The translations under genes and the position numbers were made by a program. This document shows, piece after piece, positions 30,370-42,980 of a stretch of DNA of 64,000 nt. The notes under the pieces are model-generated. The model ran no database searches, was not told the origin of the DNA, and worked only from the letters and a program-made list of their open reading frames with translations. The stretch's first letter is position 1; each line of letters starts with the position of its first letter. The stretch comes from Monocercomonoides exilis (lineage: Eukaryota > Preaxostyla > Oxymonadida > Polymastigidae), in NCBI GenBank assembly GCA_001643675.2, contig LSRY02000004.1, forward strand, positions 1,845,501 through 1,909,500, read 5' to 3'.

Positions 30370-32554
30370 ATGTTATTCTCTTCAATTGAAGATGATAAAA
30401 ATGAACTTGCAATCTCTCATGTTTCCATTGCTACTGAAGAAAATATTAAAGAAATAAAAACTTATATTCCTCGAGATAAATCTTATAAAGACAGCCAATC
30501 AAGCAATCCTTTTCATGAACGTTGTCTAAACACAGATTTATTATGGATGACAACAAATGATTCGAAAGTAAAAAGCTCTGTAAATTTAAAGGTATTTTTC
30601 ATGGATATATTTATTTTTTGTGTTTATCAATTTTTCTGTGCAAATCTTGAAGAAATTTTCTTCGTATAATTCATCAAATTTTTCAGAGTTATCTGAAACA
30701 ACTATATCACATCAATCATCATCAAGTGCTCCGACTGTATGCAATATGTTAAAAATGAATAGAATGAAAGGTTGTTTACGTGAACTTCTGATGAAAGAGC
30801 CTGACCATGTTGGACGTATTTTTGAAGAGGAGAATTTGGATCGTAGTTTTTCGAAACCAATAAGTGACATCGCTTGCTCTCTTAATAACTTTCACATGGT
30901 GCTATCTTTGCAATCATCAATTTCAATTTCTCATGATGATATGGAGATAATCTATCTTCATCCTCGGTTTCGGTTTTTTGAAGATATTGGAGGTGAATGT
31001 GACAAAATATCAAAGGATCAACAAAAAATCACTCATAATATTTCGAAAGCAGGCTGTGTGCAGTGTGGCTTGTGTCCAGACAGCGATCTTACTGATGATA
31101 AAGCAATGGCTGAAATGATTTCTAAGTGGTATCCACTTCAACATTCAATTGATGCAATGTGTCAAGATGTGCAGCTTGAGAAAAATGGCAGCATATTTTC
31201 GAGAGTGGCCGATGTGCAAAAAAGTGTGATGCTAAAGCAGTGGCAGGCTGACGATTCGAAGCTCAATTTGGAAGAAGCAGAAGGAGCTGTGGGTGCTAAT
31301 AAACTGTGTAAAAAGAGATTGGCTCTCATTGAATCTCAAATCCGCGATGCAAAGCGATTCAAAAAGATGTTTGGAGAGTGGGTGACAAAACCTTGGATGA
31401 CAAATGAAGAAGAAATAGATATTTGGAATGCTGCAGGGATTGATGCTGATATACTTGAAATTGAGAATTTTGGAGTCTCTGATAAAGCATCTGAAACTCA
31501 AGTTACACTTGAAGAGCTGAAGGCTTATCTAAGGATAGCAGAAGATGAAGGGTCAAGTGCAGATGTTATTTTCAACATTAAGGCTCTTATTGAACGTGAG
31601 AAAATGAGATTAGAGAAAAAATCTCGACTGGAAGCAATGAGCAATCTTGAGAGATACTTTCTTTTCGATAAAGAGAAAGATGATGAAAAAAGAAAGTTAG
31701 ACAGAAATTCATTCGCAGTCTCTTCGAAAAGAATTATCAAAAGTGATCTTGCTGATGAGCAATACAACAAATCTGAGTTTTTGGTGGAAACAACTTTGAG
31801 AAAGGATGATATTTCTACAGGATCAGATTTTTTGATGCAACCTCGCAAACAGCCATTAGCAAAAGCTGAATGTAACCAGAGCATTCAAACTGTTGTTCAT
31901 GACTGTGAGAAGAATTATCCGTTTTCAGACGATGTGTCCACTGAAATGTTATTTTTTGAAGCTGCTTTATTTAAAGATGAAAAAACAACAAAATATCAAT
32001 CACAAATGATGATTCCACAAAATATGATTCAAACGGCAATACAGGCAGATCCAATATTTGATTCAAAGAAACTTGGTCAGTCTGACAGCAAATGTGAATT
32101 TTTTAATAATATTTCAGATTTTTCTTTTTGTGCAAATTATGCAAGCACTCAATCTCATTGCAAACTTTTATTCGGATGCTCAGAGAAGCAAAGCTTAGAA
32201 AATTGTAATTTTTGCGATTTCTCAAATGATGATGATGATGATTCCAAATCGGTTCTTGCATTGTGTCAATCAAAAATTTGCCCTCCATCTGCTTATTTTT
32301 CGTCATACGTTCATTTTTTGGAGACTGTTGCTGATGAAGATGAAATTCTTCCTCGTTTTCGAGATCGATTTTTCAGCAACAGCAGAAATAACTCGAAAGT
32401 TTTTCAGATGCGCAAGATTTTGAATGAAATATGCATTTCTTCTGTCATCGTTACTCCTCTGAATCTTGTTGTCCCTAAAAGAAATTTTCTTTCGTATCGC
32501 AGACATGCGAAACTGAAAACGAAAGTTTATTTGACTTCATTACGAAATTTATAA
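30370..32554 (+). CDS. Hypothetical protein, two exons, 695 aa
   Basis: Exon 30370-30591 ends NLK before a GTATTT donor. Exon 30689-32554 follows an acceptor CAGAG, with both in phase 0; using the CAG three bases earlier would break the frame. The ATG at 30370 begins MLFSSIEDDKNEL. The protein is acidic and mostly helical, with charged stretches (LEELKAYLRIAEDEG, IKALIEREKMRLEKKS) that could form coiled coils at about residues 280-360. A small cysteine cluster, CVQCGLC, lies near residue 220. There is no transmembrane segment or signal peptide. I do not recognise the family and give no function. It is divergent from PRP40 and 500 bp upstream of ATG4 on the same strand. The end at TAA supports standard stop-codon use. 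Confidence 0.7.
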
Positions 32555-33058
32555 ATTTCAAAGTAAAATGTTCGTTAAAGCAGAAATAAAAACGTTGTTA
32601 AATTGTTGCAGAAAATGGAGTGTTTTATAATTATTTCGTTGTGAATTGTTTATTATTCCTTTATGTATTTGTATGTAATTAGATATTTATTGAATCGATA
32701 TTTTAAAAAAAATATTAGAAACTGAAGAGACATTATTTAATTTGTCTGGTTGGATAGGCTAAATTTTTAACATGATATCATTAACTCATCTTGAAAGAAT
32801 TTTAAAAATTGATAGTTGTTGCTAAATAATTTCTCCTTTTATATCATTCACTCTTATCACAAAAAAAACTGAAAGAAATAATCAAATATGAAAACAATGG
32901 AAATTATCAAATAAAAAAATTAAATATGAATATCAAAATCTGATGTGAATTATTGAGTTAATTGAAACAAGAATATTTATTACATAAAGTGAATGTTTTT
33001 CTTTTGGATTGTACCCAATTTTTATTTTTTCAAATTTTTATTTTTCTAAAAGCCCTTG
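32555..33058. other. Intergenic, ATG4 upstream region
   Basis: A 504-bp AT-rich gap holding the 3' end of the hypothetical gene and the ATG4 promoter. No gene or distinctive motif is seen. Confidence 0.55.
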
Positions 33059-36000
33059 ATGGTCGCTTTTGTTAATGATTACATAAAGGCTCCACTTCGC
33101 GGAATGTGGGAGTTTTTCACTCAGCCAAAGGTCTCTCCAAAGGGAGCAATTGCAATGATTGGAAAGACTCATACAAATAAAGAATCATTCTTTAAAGATG
33201 TTTGCTCAAGGCCGTTTATAACGTATAGACGAAATTTTTTAAAAACATCTAAAGGTTTTACGACAGACGCGGGATTTGGGTGTTTGCGCTTATTTTTCAA
33301 AATATTTTTCTCAGTTATTTATTTTTTTCGTTTTATTTATTGAATTATTGTTTATTGAAGGTATGATACGAACTGGATCTATGCTCGTTGCAGAAGCCAT
33401 ACAACGCATATTTTTTGGAAGAGGTTATTGCATGGACCCAACATATTCATTGTTTTGCCCAAGATCTGTTTGGATCGCATCATTGTTTGCGGATGAAGTG
33501 AAGCCAAATACAAGACATTTACATCCTTTTTCCGTTCAACATTTAATGGAATTTGGAGAAGCTCACGCAAAGAAAGAAGGAGAATGGTTTGCACCTGGCA
33601 CAATTGCGTTTGCGTATCGAGATATAATCAGTGAATATTGCGAGGAGCAACTTCGAATGAATGTTTATGTTTGCAGCTCAGGATTAAATACAGTATTTAT
33701 GGTTTGAAATTGTTCATTGCGTGCACTTTTAATTTGTTCGAATATTCTTTAATTTTTTCTAATTTATTCAGCCTGATGTAATTAACTTGCTGAAGTCACC
33801 TTTACAAATTCCAAAGCCCTTGCCACACACCTGTGAAATTGTGCCTTATTGTCCTGAATGCTATATACAAGACTGTCCATGCAGAGCGGCAATTACAGTT
33901 AATGAAGGTGAAGTGCTTAAGAGGCAGAAGCAAAAGACTAACAGCAGATTGGAAGATGAAGAACAAAAGTCAGATGGGACAATGTTTGCGATGATTCCAC
34001 TTGAGCCGAAGGAGAGAAAGGGTTTTTGCAATGCAAGCAATTCAGCCAGTGATAAGAGCATTCAGGATATTTCTCCTAATTCCATTCACACTCCGGCAGA
34101 TTCATCGTCAAATGCGCAGACAATCCAATCTGAAAAAGAATGTTTTTTGAAAGAGCAGCAAGGAAATTCTCCAGTTGCTGCTTGTCCCACTGATGCGCTG
34201 CTGTTGCAAGGCGAGCACTCGTCACTCACAGGAAGCGGTCTTCAGGAGAGGCAGAATGAAGCACTCTGCCAAATGCAGTGCTCAGATGAGTCGAGTGAAA
34301 TCTTTGGGACATTTGAGTTTTCTTCTTTGGACATCCCGCCAATCACACAAAGCCCACCAGAAAAGATAGCCAGCTCAATTTCATCTCCAATTTCTGCTAT
34401 TCTGGTACCCCCTCAGCATGTTACTTTGCCATCATCATTGTCTCCTTCTCATTCTTCTTCTTCATCCCAATCTCCATCCCAATCCTCATCTTCATCTGCT
34501 GCTGATTCTGTCCCGCATGCTTCTCAGCACCGCTCTCATTCAAAGACTCACCGGGTGTCTTCATATTCTTCATTGGCACCAGCACATTCACCATTCAGCG
34601 GGGCTTGCACATCGATCCTGCTTCCCATCAACTCCACACACCAAACATACCCTGGTGAAACTGGCTCTTCGCATTCCTTGTCTCCGTTTCCTGCTGCTCT
34701 TCCACCAGAATCTTCACATGCTTCTGCGTCTCTTCCCACATTTACACCTTCCCCACATCTCCACGCAGACACTCCCACCTCACTCTCTTCTGCTGGCTCA
34801 AATGAACCTTCTGGCTCTCTTTCATCTGATGTATCTCCATCTCTCTCTTCCTCAACACCCACACATACACCCACGCATACACCTACACATACCCCTTCAT
34901 TCCGTTCTGTCTCTCCTCGCAATTCAACTTCTGCTGCTCTCAAGCGCCCTCACTCAATTTCTAGTTATTCAGCTCAAAGCAACCACCATCTGCTTATTCT
35001 CCTTCCCACACGGTTGGGTCTCACCCACATTCCCAAGCATTACTATCGGGTGATTCTGAACCTGTTCCAGCTTCCCTTCTTCTGCGGCATTGCCGGCGGG
35101 CACCCGAACTCTGCACACTGGTTCTTTGCGTCTGAAGGGGAGCTGCTGTACTATTTGGATCCACACATCACAAGAGAGGCAGAGGATGTGGAGATGCTGA
35201 AGGAGAGCATTGCAAGTGAGGTGCAGGCGAGTCACATGGAGAAGAAGATGAAGAAGAGCAGGATAAAAGAAGCAGAAGAGGTGGGAAGGAAAGGAAATGA
35301 GGGAGAAGCTCAAATAAGTGAAAACAAAGGCATTGTCAAAAGTGATGAATCAGATGAGGATGAAAGTGAGTCAGGAGAAGAGCATTGCTTCGTCAGAGTC
35401 ACAGACCTCGACACGATCAAGAAGAAAGAAGCCGGAAAGACCGCAAACAAGAAGAACTTGCAGCAGCAGAAGAAGCTTTCTTCGCCTTCAAGTTCATCCC
35501 ATTCCTCCCCTTCGATGGGGAATAAAACGGCGAGTGGATCTGCAACTGCTGCTGTGTCTTTGTCTGAGCGTGAGACGAACAAGAACGAGAAACAGTCTCC
35601 TCAGTTTTCTCTGTCTATTTCATCAGATCTGTCGTTGCCTACAAACAGCAATCAAACTGCTTCATCGCAACAGGCTGTTCAGACAACTTCAACAGTTCCA
35701 GAAACTTCAACGCCTTCTTCTTCACCTTCACCTTCACCTTCACCTTCACCTTCACCTTCTTCTTCTTCTTCTTCTTCTTCTTCGATACCTCAATCTTTCA
35801 TTCACACCTCTCCTTCGTTTGCTGGTGTATCTTCTCTTGCTTCTTCGCCGATGCAAGTCCCTTCTGCAAATAACAATAACTCTGTGTTTTCAAATACAAC
35901 CTCAAAAACTCAAGCACAATCAAAAAGTCCTTCTTCGATAACTCTTGACAATGAAATATCTCAACCTCACTCGACTGCTCCTTCTTCTCCTTCTCCTTCT

Positions 36001-37218
36001 TTCGCAACGCAGAATGCGAAAGTGTTATCTCCTCAAAGTTTTGTAAGTACTTCTTCCGCTGCTGCTGCTGATAATGATGCATTGAACAATCCAACTGAAC
36101 AGCCCCCTCAATCATTACCAGCTTCCCCATCATCTTCATCATCTCCTTCTGTATCTTCTTGCAATTCACCACCTCCTCCTCATTCTCCTCCCCCTCCCCC
36201 AACATCTTCCACATCTCCTTCTGCATTTTCAGTGTCAGCGCCTCAGACACAGCCGCCAATCATAACGCCAATAACAACACAGCCTGGCGACTCTCTCTCG
36301 TCAGATGAGCTCAGCGCCTCGTCCTTCTGCAACATCACGTCTCCTCTCGAGAACAGCCCATTGGCCAGCACTTCGTGTTGCTCTACTCCAAAGCCCAATC
36401 CTTTCTCTCTTGTCTCTGCGCGCATGATGGACTCAGCCACTCCCTCTGCGCTGGCGTCGCAGATGCCTCATTCTTCCTCCTCGCTCTCGTTCCACCCGGG
36501 CAAGCGAAGCGACATCCACGCCATGCACATCTCTTCGCTCGACCCGTCGATGTGCTTGGGCTTTTTGGTGGGGTCGGTGGAGGAGCTGGGGGAGCTGAGG
36601 AAGCTGGTGGAGGATATGTTTGCTATGAATGTGGAGATTATTGCAGCGGAAAGGAAAAAGAAGGAGGACAAGAAAAGAGGAAAGCAAAACAAAGAAAAAG
36701 GGAAGGAGAATAAAAGCAAGATGGAGAAGGAAGAGAAGGAGAAGGAGAAGGAGAAAGAGAAAGAGAAAGAGAAAGGCAAAAACACAAATAAAACTACTGA
36801 AAACAAAACAACACCGAAAGAAGAATTGAAGACAGAAGAAGAAAAGGAGAATGACAAGTTTCGAATGGAAGAGATTCGAAAGGCAGTTCGAGAGGAAGTG
36901 ACTCCGTTTCTCTTTTTTGAGGATGTTTCACAGGCAGAAATGGACAAGACGCGAGAAATGGAAACAACACGGAAGACAGCTGTTATTAAGCACTATGAGA
37001 AGCTGGAGGCGCTGGAGAGGGAGGAAAAAAGAGAGGAAAGTAATTCTAACGAAGAAGGCAAAGCGGAGAAGGAGAGCAGAGCGGTTGCGAATAGTGGTTT
37101 TGCTGTGGAGCAGGGGAGCGCAGAAAAAAAGAAGGGAAAGGTTGCAAGTCATATTGCTCCTGGTCAAGGAAATTTTTCGGATGAGGATGACGATAGCTTT
37201 GCTATTATTGAATTGTAA
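33059..37218 (+). CDS. ATG4: ATG4 cysteine protease with large Ser/Pro-rich insertion, 3 exons
   Basis: Exons 33059-33281, 33361-33701 and 33772-37218 give 1,336 residues. ATG4 cleaves ATG8 to expose its C-terminal glycine and later removes lipid from it. Exon 1 ends in the catalytic motif: TTDAGFGC continues into MIRTGSMLVAEA in exon 2. The catalytic cysteine codon is split T|GT across intron 1. The catalytic Asp and His are in YYLDPHIT of exon 3, preceded by FFCGIAGGHPNSAHWFF. The later DPSMCLGFLVGSVEEL and FEDVSQ match the family C-terminal part. The end, DDSFAIIEL, has an F-x-x-I core like the ATG8-binding LIR found at the end of human ATG4B. Human ATG4B has 393 residues; the extra length is a Ser/Pro-rich insert between the Cys and Asp-His parts, a second Ser/Pro-rich insert after it, and a Lys/Glu tail. 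The donor of intron 2 (GTTTGA at 33702) has an in-phase alternative (GTATTT, 33693). Confidence 0.9.
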
Positions 37219-37330
37219 ATCTTCTTTTGTGGGTCTTTTTTTTTTTTTTCTATTCATTTTTTAGAATGTTTTCTGTTATTAGAATAACTTTTCATTTTTG
37301 GATAGTCTATGTAAGTTTTGAGATTTTGTG

Positions 37331-37363
<33 letters not shown>

Positions 37364-38368
37364 GACATTTATTTAGGTATTTTTGTTTACTAATTTTCGA
37401 AATAGTTTGTTCAAAAAAGATTGTTTACGGTTAAAATTCAATTTTTTTCCCTCAATTTTTGAGGTTTGTTTAAATGATAAAAAATTCTTTGTTGTATCCT
37501 GGTGCTTCAACAAAAACAATTAATTATTTGAGTTTGAAAAGTGATAATTCCTTGATGTTACTGTTTTTTATTCTTTATTTAAATTTTTCAAATCTTTTCA
37601 TTTATCTTTTTTCAAAAAAAATAATTACACAATGTTCAGCATTGTTTTAAGCTGCTTTATTTTTTGCTGCATATTTTGCATTCATATTGGACCAGACGTT
37701 CGTGGAACATATTTTTTTTGACATCAACGGATAAAGATTAAATCTCATCATAGCAAAGAAATGATCATTGGACTTGTGCTTCTGGTGAATTGTAGAAGTT
37801 CAACTGCTGTTTTGTAAGAGTGAATGTGAGAATAAAGAATGAAAGGGATTAGTTGAGAAAAATTATGAATATCAGTTTAAACAAAGAAGAAGAATGAATG
37901 AATGAATGAATGGACTCGCATTCCATTTTCAATCATTAATAATTTGACAAGAGCTCAATGTTTATATTTCATTCAAATTTTATATTTTTGAAATGTTAAC
38001 TATTTTCTCTCGATTAAAAAGAAATACAAATGATGCATTTAATTGCAATCAATTCAATCACAGTTAATTCACGCAATAGACAAAAAGTTGATGGAAAAAA
38101 ATCAAAAATTAAATGTGAAAAAAGGAATAACAAACAAAATAAAGCATTAATTAAATGTTCAAAATTAATCGTTTAAAAAAACTTAACATTCTCTACAAAA
38201 CTCATTTATAAATTGATAAACAAAAAAATGAATTTAAAAAATGAATAACAGCCAACAACTCGTTTGCAAATAAAGCCAATAAAATCAAGTTTTGTTATAA
38301 TACAAAAAAGAAAAATAGATTCAACAGCAGCAATCAATAGAAAAACAATCAAGTTACAAAAGATAGCT
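37219..38368. other. AT-rich intergenic region
   Basis: A 1,150-bp gap between the ATG4 stop (+) and the membrane-protein stop (-), so it holds two converging 3' ends. It contains an (ATT)n repeat at about 37333-37362 and ATGA repeats near 37890. No coding sequence is supported. Confidence 0.6.
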
Positions 38369-39553
38369 TTAAGACAATGAATACTCTTCTTCCTTTTCAG
38401 TAATCAAGCTGGCATTTGCTGAATTCTGATTAAATGAGGAATTATCGCTCTTCGGTAAAAGAAGTTCCCTGTCTGCTTCCACTTCTTTTCCATTCCCAGA
38501 ACATCCTGAAATGGCCATTGCTTGGATGCCTTCAAGGCGCCTCAGCTCTTCTTCCTCTTTTCCGCTTAATACAATTTCCTTGCTGTTTTTCTCTTTTTCT
38601 TCCATTTCGTCAATTTTCCACTCGATTTTCAGCTCGCTTTTGCACAAAAGCCATCTCCACATAATCTGGCGCTTCCAGTTTTCTACCCTTTTTTCAACGC
38701 ATGGTCTCATCACTTTTTTCAATTCCCCATCAAAAGCTTGATTCGAAAGATATCTCACCAATCCAATTGAGTCAAAATAGCTATTGAAAACGCAACTCAA
38801 TACGCAAATTGAAGAAAAAAGGCACATGCAAATTAAACCCACAATGCTAAAAAGTGTTACCAATTCATTGCTCATTTTTGAAGCAAATATAAAAGTCATT
38901 GCAATCAAGTAAAGCCCTATGAGAAACAGAATGATGGCTATAAAGTTCACGCAGCCAGCGCTGAGATGATATTTCATATGACATTTAGCTTTGTTGAATT
39001 CTCTTTGTGAAATGCGCTTGAATTCTGTAATTACTGCTTTCTGGTCTTCTTCGAGAGATCTGTCGTGCAGGTACATATCCGTGCGAATTGCTTTTTTCGC
39101 TAAGTTCAACTGTGTTTGCGTTGATTTATTCCACTTCTCATTTGATCGAAGGCATGTCAAATATCTCTCATAACCAAACATAAGGCTTGTGTAAAGATTT
39201 CTTGAAGGGACTCCATTTTTATCCAGAATCGGTGCGACATAGCTTGCTTCCCAAATATGACCAATAACAACTTTCGGAGCATCTTTCGTTTCGATGAAAG
39301 GCAGTTGCTTTTTTTGCAGATAGCACTCTGATGCTCCAGAACATTCATTCACAGCATTCCAAAACAAAGCGTTTTGACCAACAGGAAGGGATCGTGCAAA
39401 TTCTTCCAATGAATTAGACGAAGGAAAAGAACTTTCAGTGTTCTCGAAAATCTCCATCAATTTTTGTTTCTGCAGCTCCGGTAAAGTTTCAGAAAATTTC
39501 AAAATTGGCTGAAATCTCTGGCTTTCAGCCGGAAAAAGCGTATAATTATCCAT
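38369..39553 (-). CDS. Two-pass membrane protein of unknown function, 394 aa
   Basis: A single exon starting at the ATG MDNYTLFPAESQ; it ends EEEYSLS before a stop. The N-terminal ~200 residues are soluble and mostly helical. Part of them, EEFARSLPVGQNALFWNAVNEC, loosely recalls the FW-containing helix of RGS domains, but I would not rely on this. Two hydrophobic helices follow at about 215-238 (NFIAIILFLIGLYLIAMTFIF) and 245-268 (LFSIVGLICMCLFSSICVL). The remaining ~120 residues are basic, then acidic (MEEKEKNSKEIVLSGKEEEE). Both ends are predicted on the same side of the membrane, probably the cytoplasm. There is no signal peptide. It could be a membrane-tethered G-protein regulator or an unrelated lineage-specific protein. 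Confidence 0.65.
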   Translation of the reverse strand: MDNYTLFPAESQRFQPILKFSETLPELQKQKLMEIFENTESSFPSSNSLEEFARSLPVGQNALFWNAVNECSGASECYLQKKQLPFIETKDAPKVVIGHIWEASYVAPILDKNGVPSRNLYTSLMFGYERYLTCLRSNEKWNKSTQTQLNLAKKAIRTDMYLHDRSLEEDQKAVITEFKRISQREFNKAKCHMKYHLSAGCVNFIAIILFLIGLYLIAMTFIFASKMSNELVTLFSIVGLICMCLFSSICVLSCVFNSYFDSIGLVRYLSNQAFDGELKKVMRPCVEKRVENWKRQIMWRWLLCKSELKIEWKIDEMEEKEKNSKEIVLSGKEEEELRRLEGIQAMAISGCSGNGKEVEADRELLLPKSDNSSFNQNSANASLITEKEEEYSLS

Positions 39554-39859
39554 AGAAATGTAATTTTGGAATAACAAATACCATTAATTAATTTTTTCCT
39601 TATATTTGAATCATAAATGGGACAGAATTCAAGAATTTATGAAAATTTTAATGATTTGTTCCAATTTTTTTCTGCAATCGTATGATTATAATTCTAACAT
39701 TTCCGTGCAATGTTAAATACTGAAAAATGAAAAAGTTGAGAAAAATCATAGAAGGAACTGTGTGAAACAAAATTCATAAAGCAAAAAATATCATCCCACT
39801 TCTGCCCACTCTCCAATATTTTAACAACACTTTCATTCAATCTGATATTTTTCAAGTTT

Positions 39860-42230
39860 CAGAATCTTTGTCCGTTCGAGCTAAATAAAAATTATTCGAT
39901 CACGTGGAGTGGATATCTTCACCTCAAAAACTGTGCCTTTGAGAATCGATCATCAACAGATACAGTTCAATACTCATTGATAACCAAAATCACTGGAACT
40001 TGCACATTGAAAGGACGCAATTTGGAGGAATGCTAAGTTGTCTAATTATTGTGCAATTGGATTTTTCTGTTTTTCTGGAAAACATCAGCTTTACAAACTT
40101 TATGAAAACTGGAAGAGGTGAAGAAGAAGGTGTTGCAAAAGTGATATTTCTATTGAATGAAGAATTTGTGATGAAATCAACAAATGCATCATCCGGTTCA
40201 CTTTCTTCGAACAATGGAAAAGGAAGATTCTTGTATTTGGATTGTCAGAATTGTTTGAGTGAAAAACCTTCTCGTTTGGAAAACGTATCATTTGCAAACA
40301 ATAAAGCTCTTATTTGAAAGAATGTGTTTATTTTGGGAAAGGATTTCAATAGCACTGTGACAAATGAATTATTTCTATTGAATTACTCTCCCATGATAAA
40401 TGATAACAATTCGACTATAGGGAGTGATAACAATTACAGAGAAAATAATATGTTCATGTTTCTGATTCCATACAGCTCAATTAATGAATTTATCTTTTCG
40501 AATGTATTTGATGTTACGAGTTGTGGAAGCGAGGAAGAGCCATGCTTCTGATGAATAAGATTGCATTGAAGTTGCCGGAAAAGTCAGAGAAGGAGAAGAA
40601 TGCTACGATGAGCGTTGGTGTTGTGATAGCTGTTAACGGTGAATTTGATGGGGAAGTTAGCGAGGAAAGAATATTATCAATTCAGGATAATATGCGGAGT
40701 TGGAGGATAAAACGTGGATTAATACAGATAGAGAGTCATAACAGGAAGATGGAATATGGTTTATGGGTGCAATTGTGAGCGTGGAAAGCTGAAGAGTGAT
40801 GTTGTTGTTCGTAAGAATTGAGGATGTGAAAGTTTATGAAACAGAGGTCATTGATGTGGAGAATATCTTGAATTTTGATATGAGAAAGAAATAAATGAAA
40901 GAGATAAGATGGATGTTGGTTGAGGAGTTGTTGTGAACATCACCTTTGAAGGGATTGAGGCCGGGAAGTGGATGGAAAGGAGAAGGGATGAAATCAAGCG
41001 TTTTTTGGGAGAGGAACTTAGATTGTCTTATAACAAAGGGATGCTTATTCGAAGGAAACAGGATTGAAGATAAAGAAAATGAGTATTCAGTCTGAAAGAA
41101 ATTGAAAGTCACAGCAATTCGGAAAAAGTTTGTGATGGAGTTTGTGGAGGAAGATTTGGTGAAAAAAGAGGAGCTTGATTTGTGTGCGACATTGTAAGAT
41201 TTGTGATGAAGGGTCGTATTTTTGTTGTTTTTTGTGAAGTTCAGCTGAAATGATTTGTGTGGATCGAAGTTAAAAAGCTCGATTAGTAAGCAGAGGGTGG
41301 AATAGCGAGTGTTTGAGTGAAAAGGAAAAGGAGTTATGTTTTTTGAAGATGTTTCCAAATGAGTAAAACATGGAATTGGAAAAAGAATCTCGATCGGTGA
41401 ATGTCTGAAATTCAGGATTTGAGTTGAAAGAGACAAGTGTTGTTTGATGTTGGTAATTATTATTGATATCATATTTTTTCATTCAAAAATTTCGGTTTGA
41501 AAATTTCACTTGAATATTAACAAAAAAACACAGAAAAAGTTGAATACTAATAAAAAATATCTTCATTTTTGTTTGAGATTTAACATTTGTTTTTGTAATG
41601 GCTTTGACGAAATAAATCATAAAAATACATTACCTCAATTCTATGACAAACAATATTCGAAAAATCAACAGATCGAAAAAATATTAAATTTCAAAAATAA
41701 CAAACCATGTGCATGAATGCACATCCACAAAACAAGATTGTAAATATGTTGAATTGCTCTGTTCTGAAGGCGTTATAAGAGAAAGTGTAATTTTGTTGTT
41801 TTTCATTCGTTGATGAAGAGAGCTTGAAAGAGATTTGTGTTTTGAGTGATGAATATTGAGCATGAGAGAGAAATGTGGTTTGAACTGAGTAAAGAGGAGA
41901 ATAATGTGTTGAGACATGCAGCTGCAAGAGGATGTGGTTGTTGTGTGGATGATAAAAGAGAGTGTTCGAGCTAATGTGCTAAAGTCAGAGAGATAAAGAT
42001 AATTTCTTGAGATGAACATTATTGAACGATGTTAAAAGGAGAACTGATTTGAGGTCATATTTGTGAAAAGAATAGTGGATGGAAGTTGTGAAATTACAAT
42101 CTGGGTTGTTTGAGGATGGGTGTGGAGAAAAAGAGTGATGTGGATTCTTGTGAAAAGGAAGTGGGAAAGAAAAAGGAAGAGTGAAGTTTGTGAAGTGTTA
42201 AGATGAGGCAAAACTTAATACAGTTAATGA
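39860..42230 (+). pseudogene. Decayed beta-helix surface-protein gene
   Basis: Plus-strand remnants match the repeat style of the larger pseudogene at 44.6-52 kb. They include WSGYLHLKNCAFENRSS near 39910, LLNYSPMINDNN, and CGSEEEPC near 40530. Past about 40550 the frame is lost repeatedly; CLFEGNRIEDKENEYS is readable near 41050. Stops and frameshifts occur every 50-100 codons, so this is a dead copy. The family is a secreted or surface right-handed beta-helix, built of short repeats with N/C-rich turns. The 3' limit is uncertain, because recognisable sequence fades before 42.2 kb. Confidence 0.6.
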
Positions 42231-42980
42231 TGAGATGATGGTAATTTTTTGGAAGAATTAGATTCACAATTTGTTTTCTGAAACAACAGCATTTTAATGT
42301 CGAAAATGATGAAAATGTGGTTTTGTGATAAAAAAAATTTGATTGTTATTTCAATATTAAAATCCAAAAAGAATCAATATATAATAATTCAAATAATTCC
42401 ATTTCAACACATGAGAATTACTTTTTCACATATTTCGATTATGTTAGTGTAAAGAAAAGGAATTTCTTTTTTATCTAACATTGTTGTGTTGTGTCTTTAT
42501 CAAAATATAATGTGAAAAAAAAATGAAGTGATGAATTTGTCTACACACATTAATAGGAGATTGCACGGTTCCTATATCTTTTGATATGATGAAGTTTCTC
42601 AGTATTGGCTTATTTTCAATTGCATGTTTCTTTTCTATTTCTTTTTTCTTTATCTCCTCAATTTTTGTTTCCTTTTTTTCGCAAAACTTTTATGTTTCAA
42701 GAATAGAAGTTTCAATCTGTTGATTCTCAATAATTTTTTTCAAATCTTCCATTGTTTGATCGATTTCTTTTATTTCTTTTTTTTTCGAATTGTTTTTATT
42801 TCTTGAACGGATTCTATAATTTTTTTTTCCATTTTTTTCTTTATCAACATAAAAAAATTTTTTTCATTCATCATTCGTTCACTTGAATTCATCAGATTTT
42901 TTTTCATCTTCTTTATCATCAATTTCGTTTCTTCGAAAATTTTCATATTCTTTAAATGCATTTAATTTTTTTTGATGAAT
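42231..42980. other. AT-rich DNA between pseudogene and transposase remnant
   Basis: No gene supported. It holds T-rich tracts at about 42620-42860. The outer end of the Merlin-type transposon is expected here, but I could not match a terminal inverted repeat with the other side. Confidence 0.4.

Noticed and set aside
40834-42019. Minus-strand frames of 111-212 codons in the 40.8-42.0 kb region.
   Set aside because: Rich in Ser, Phe, His and Asn as expected for the complement of the decayed plus-strand beta-helix gene; no independent evidence of coding.
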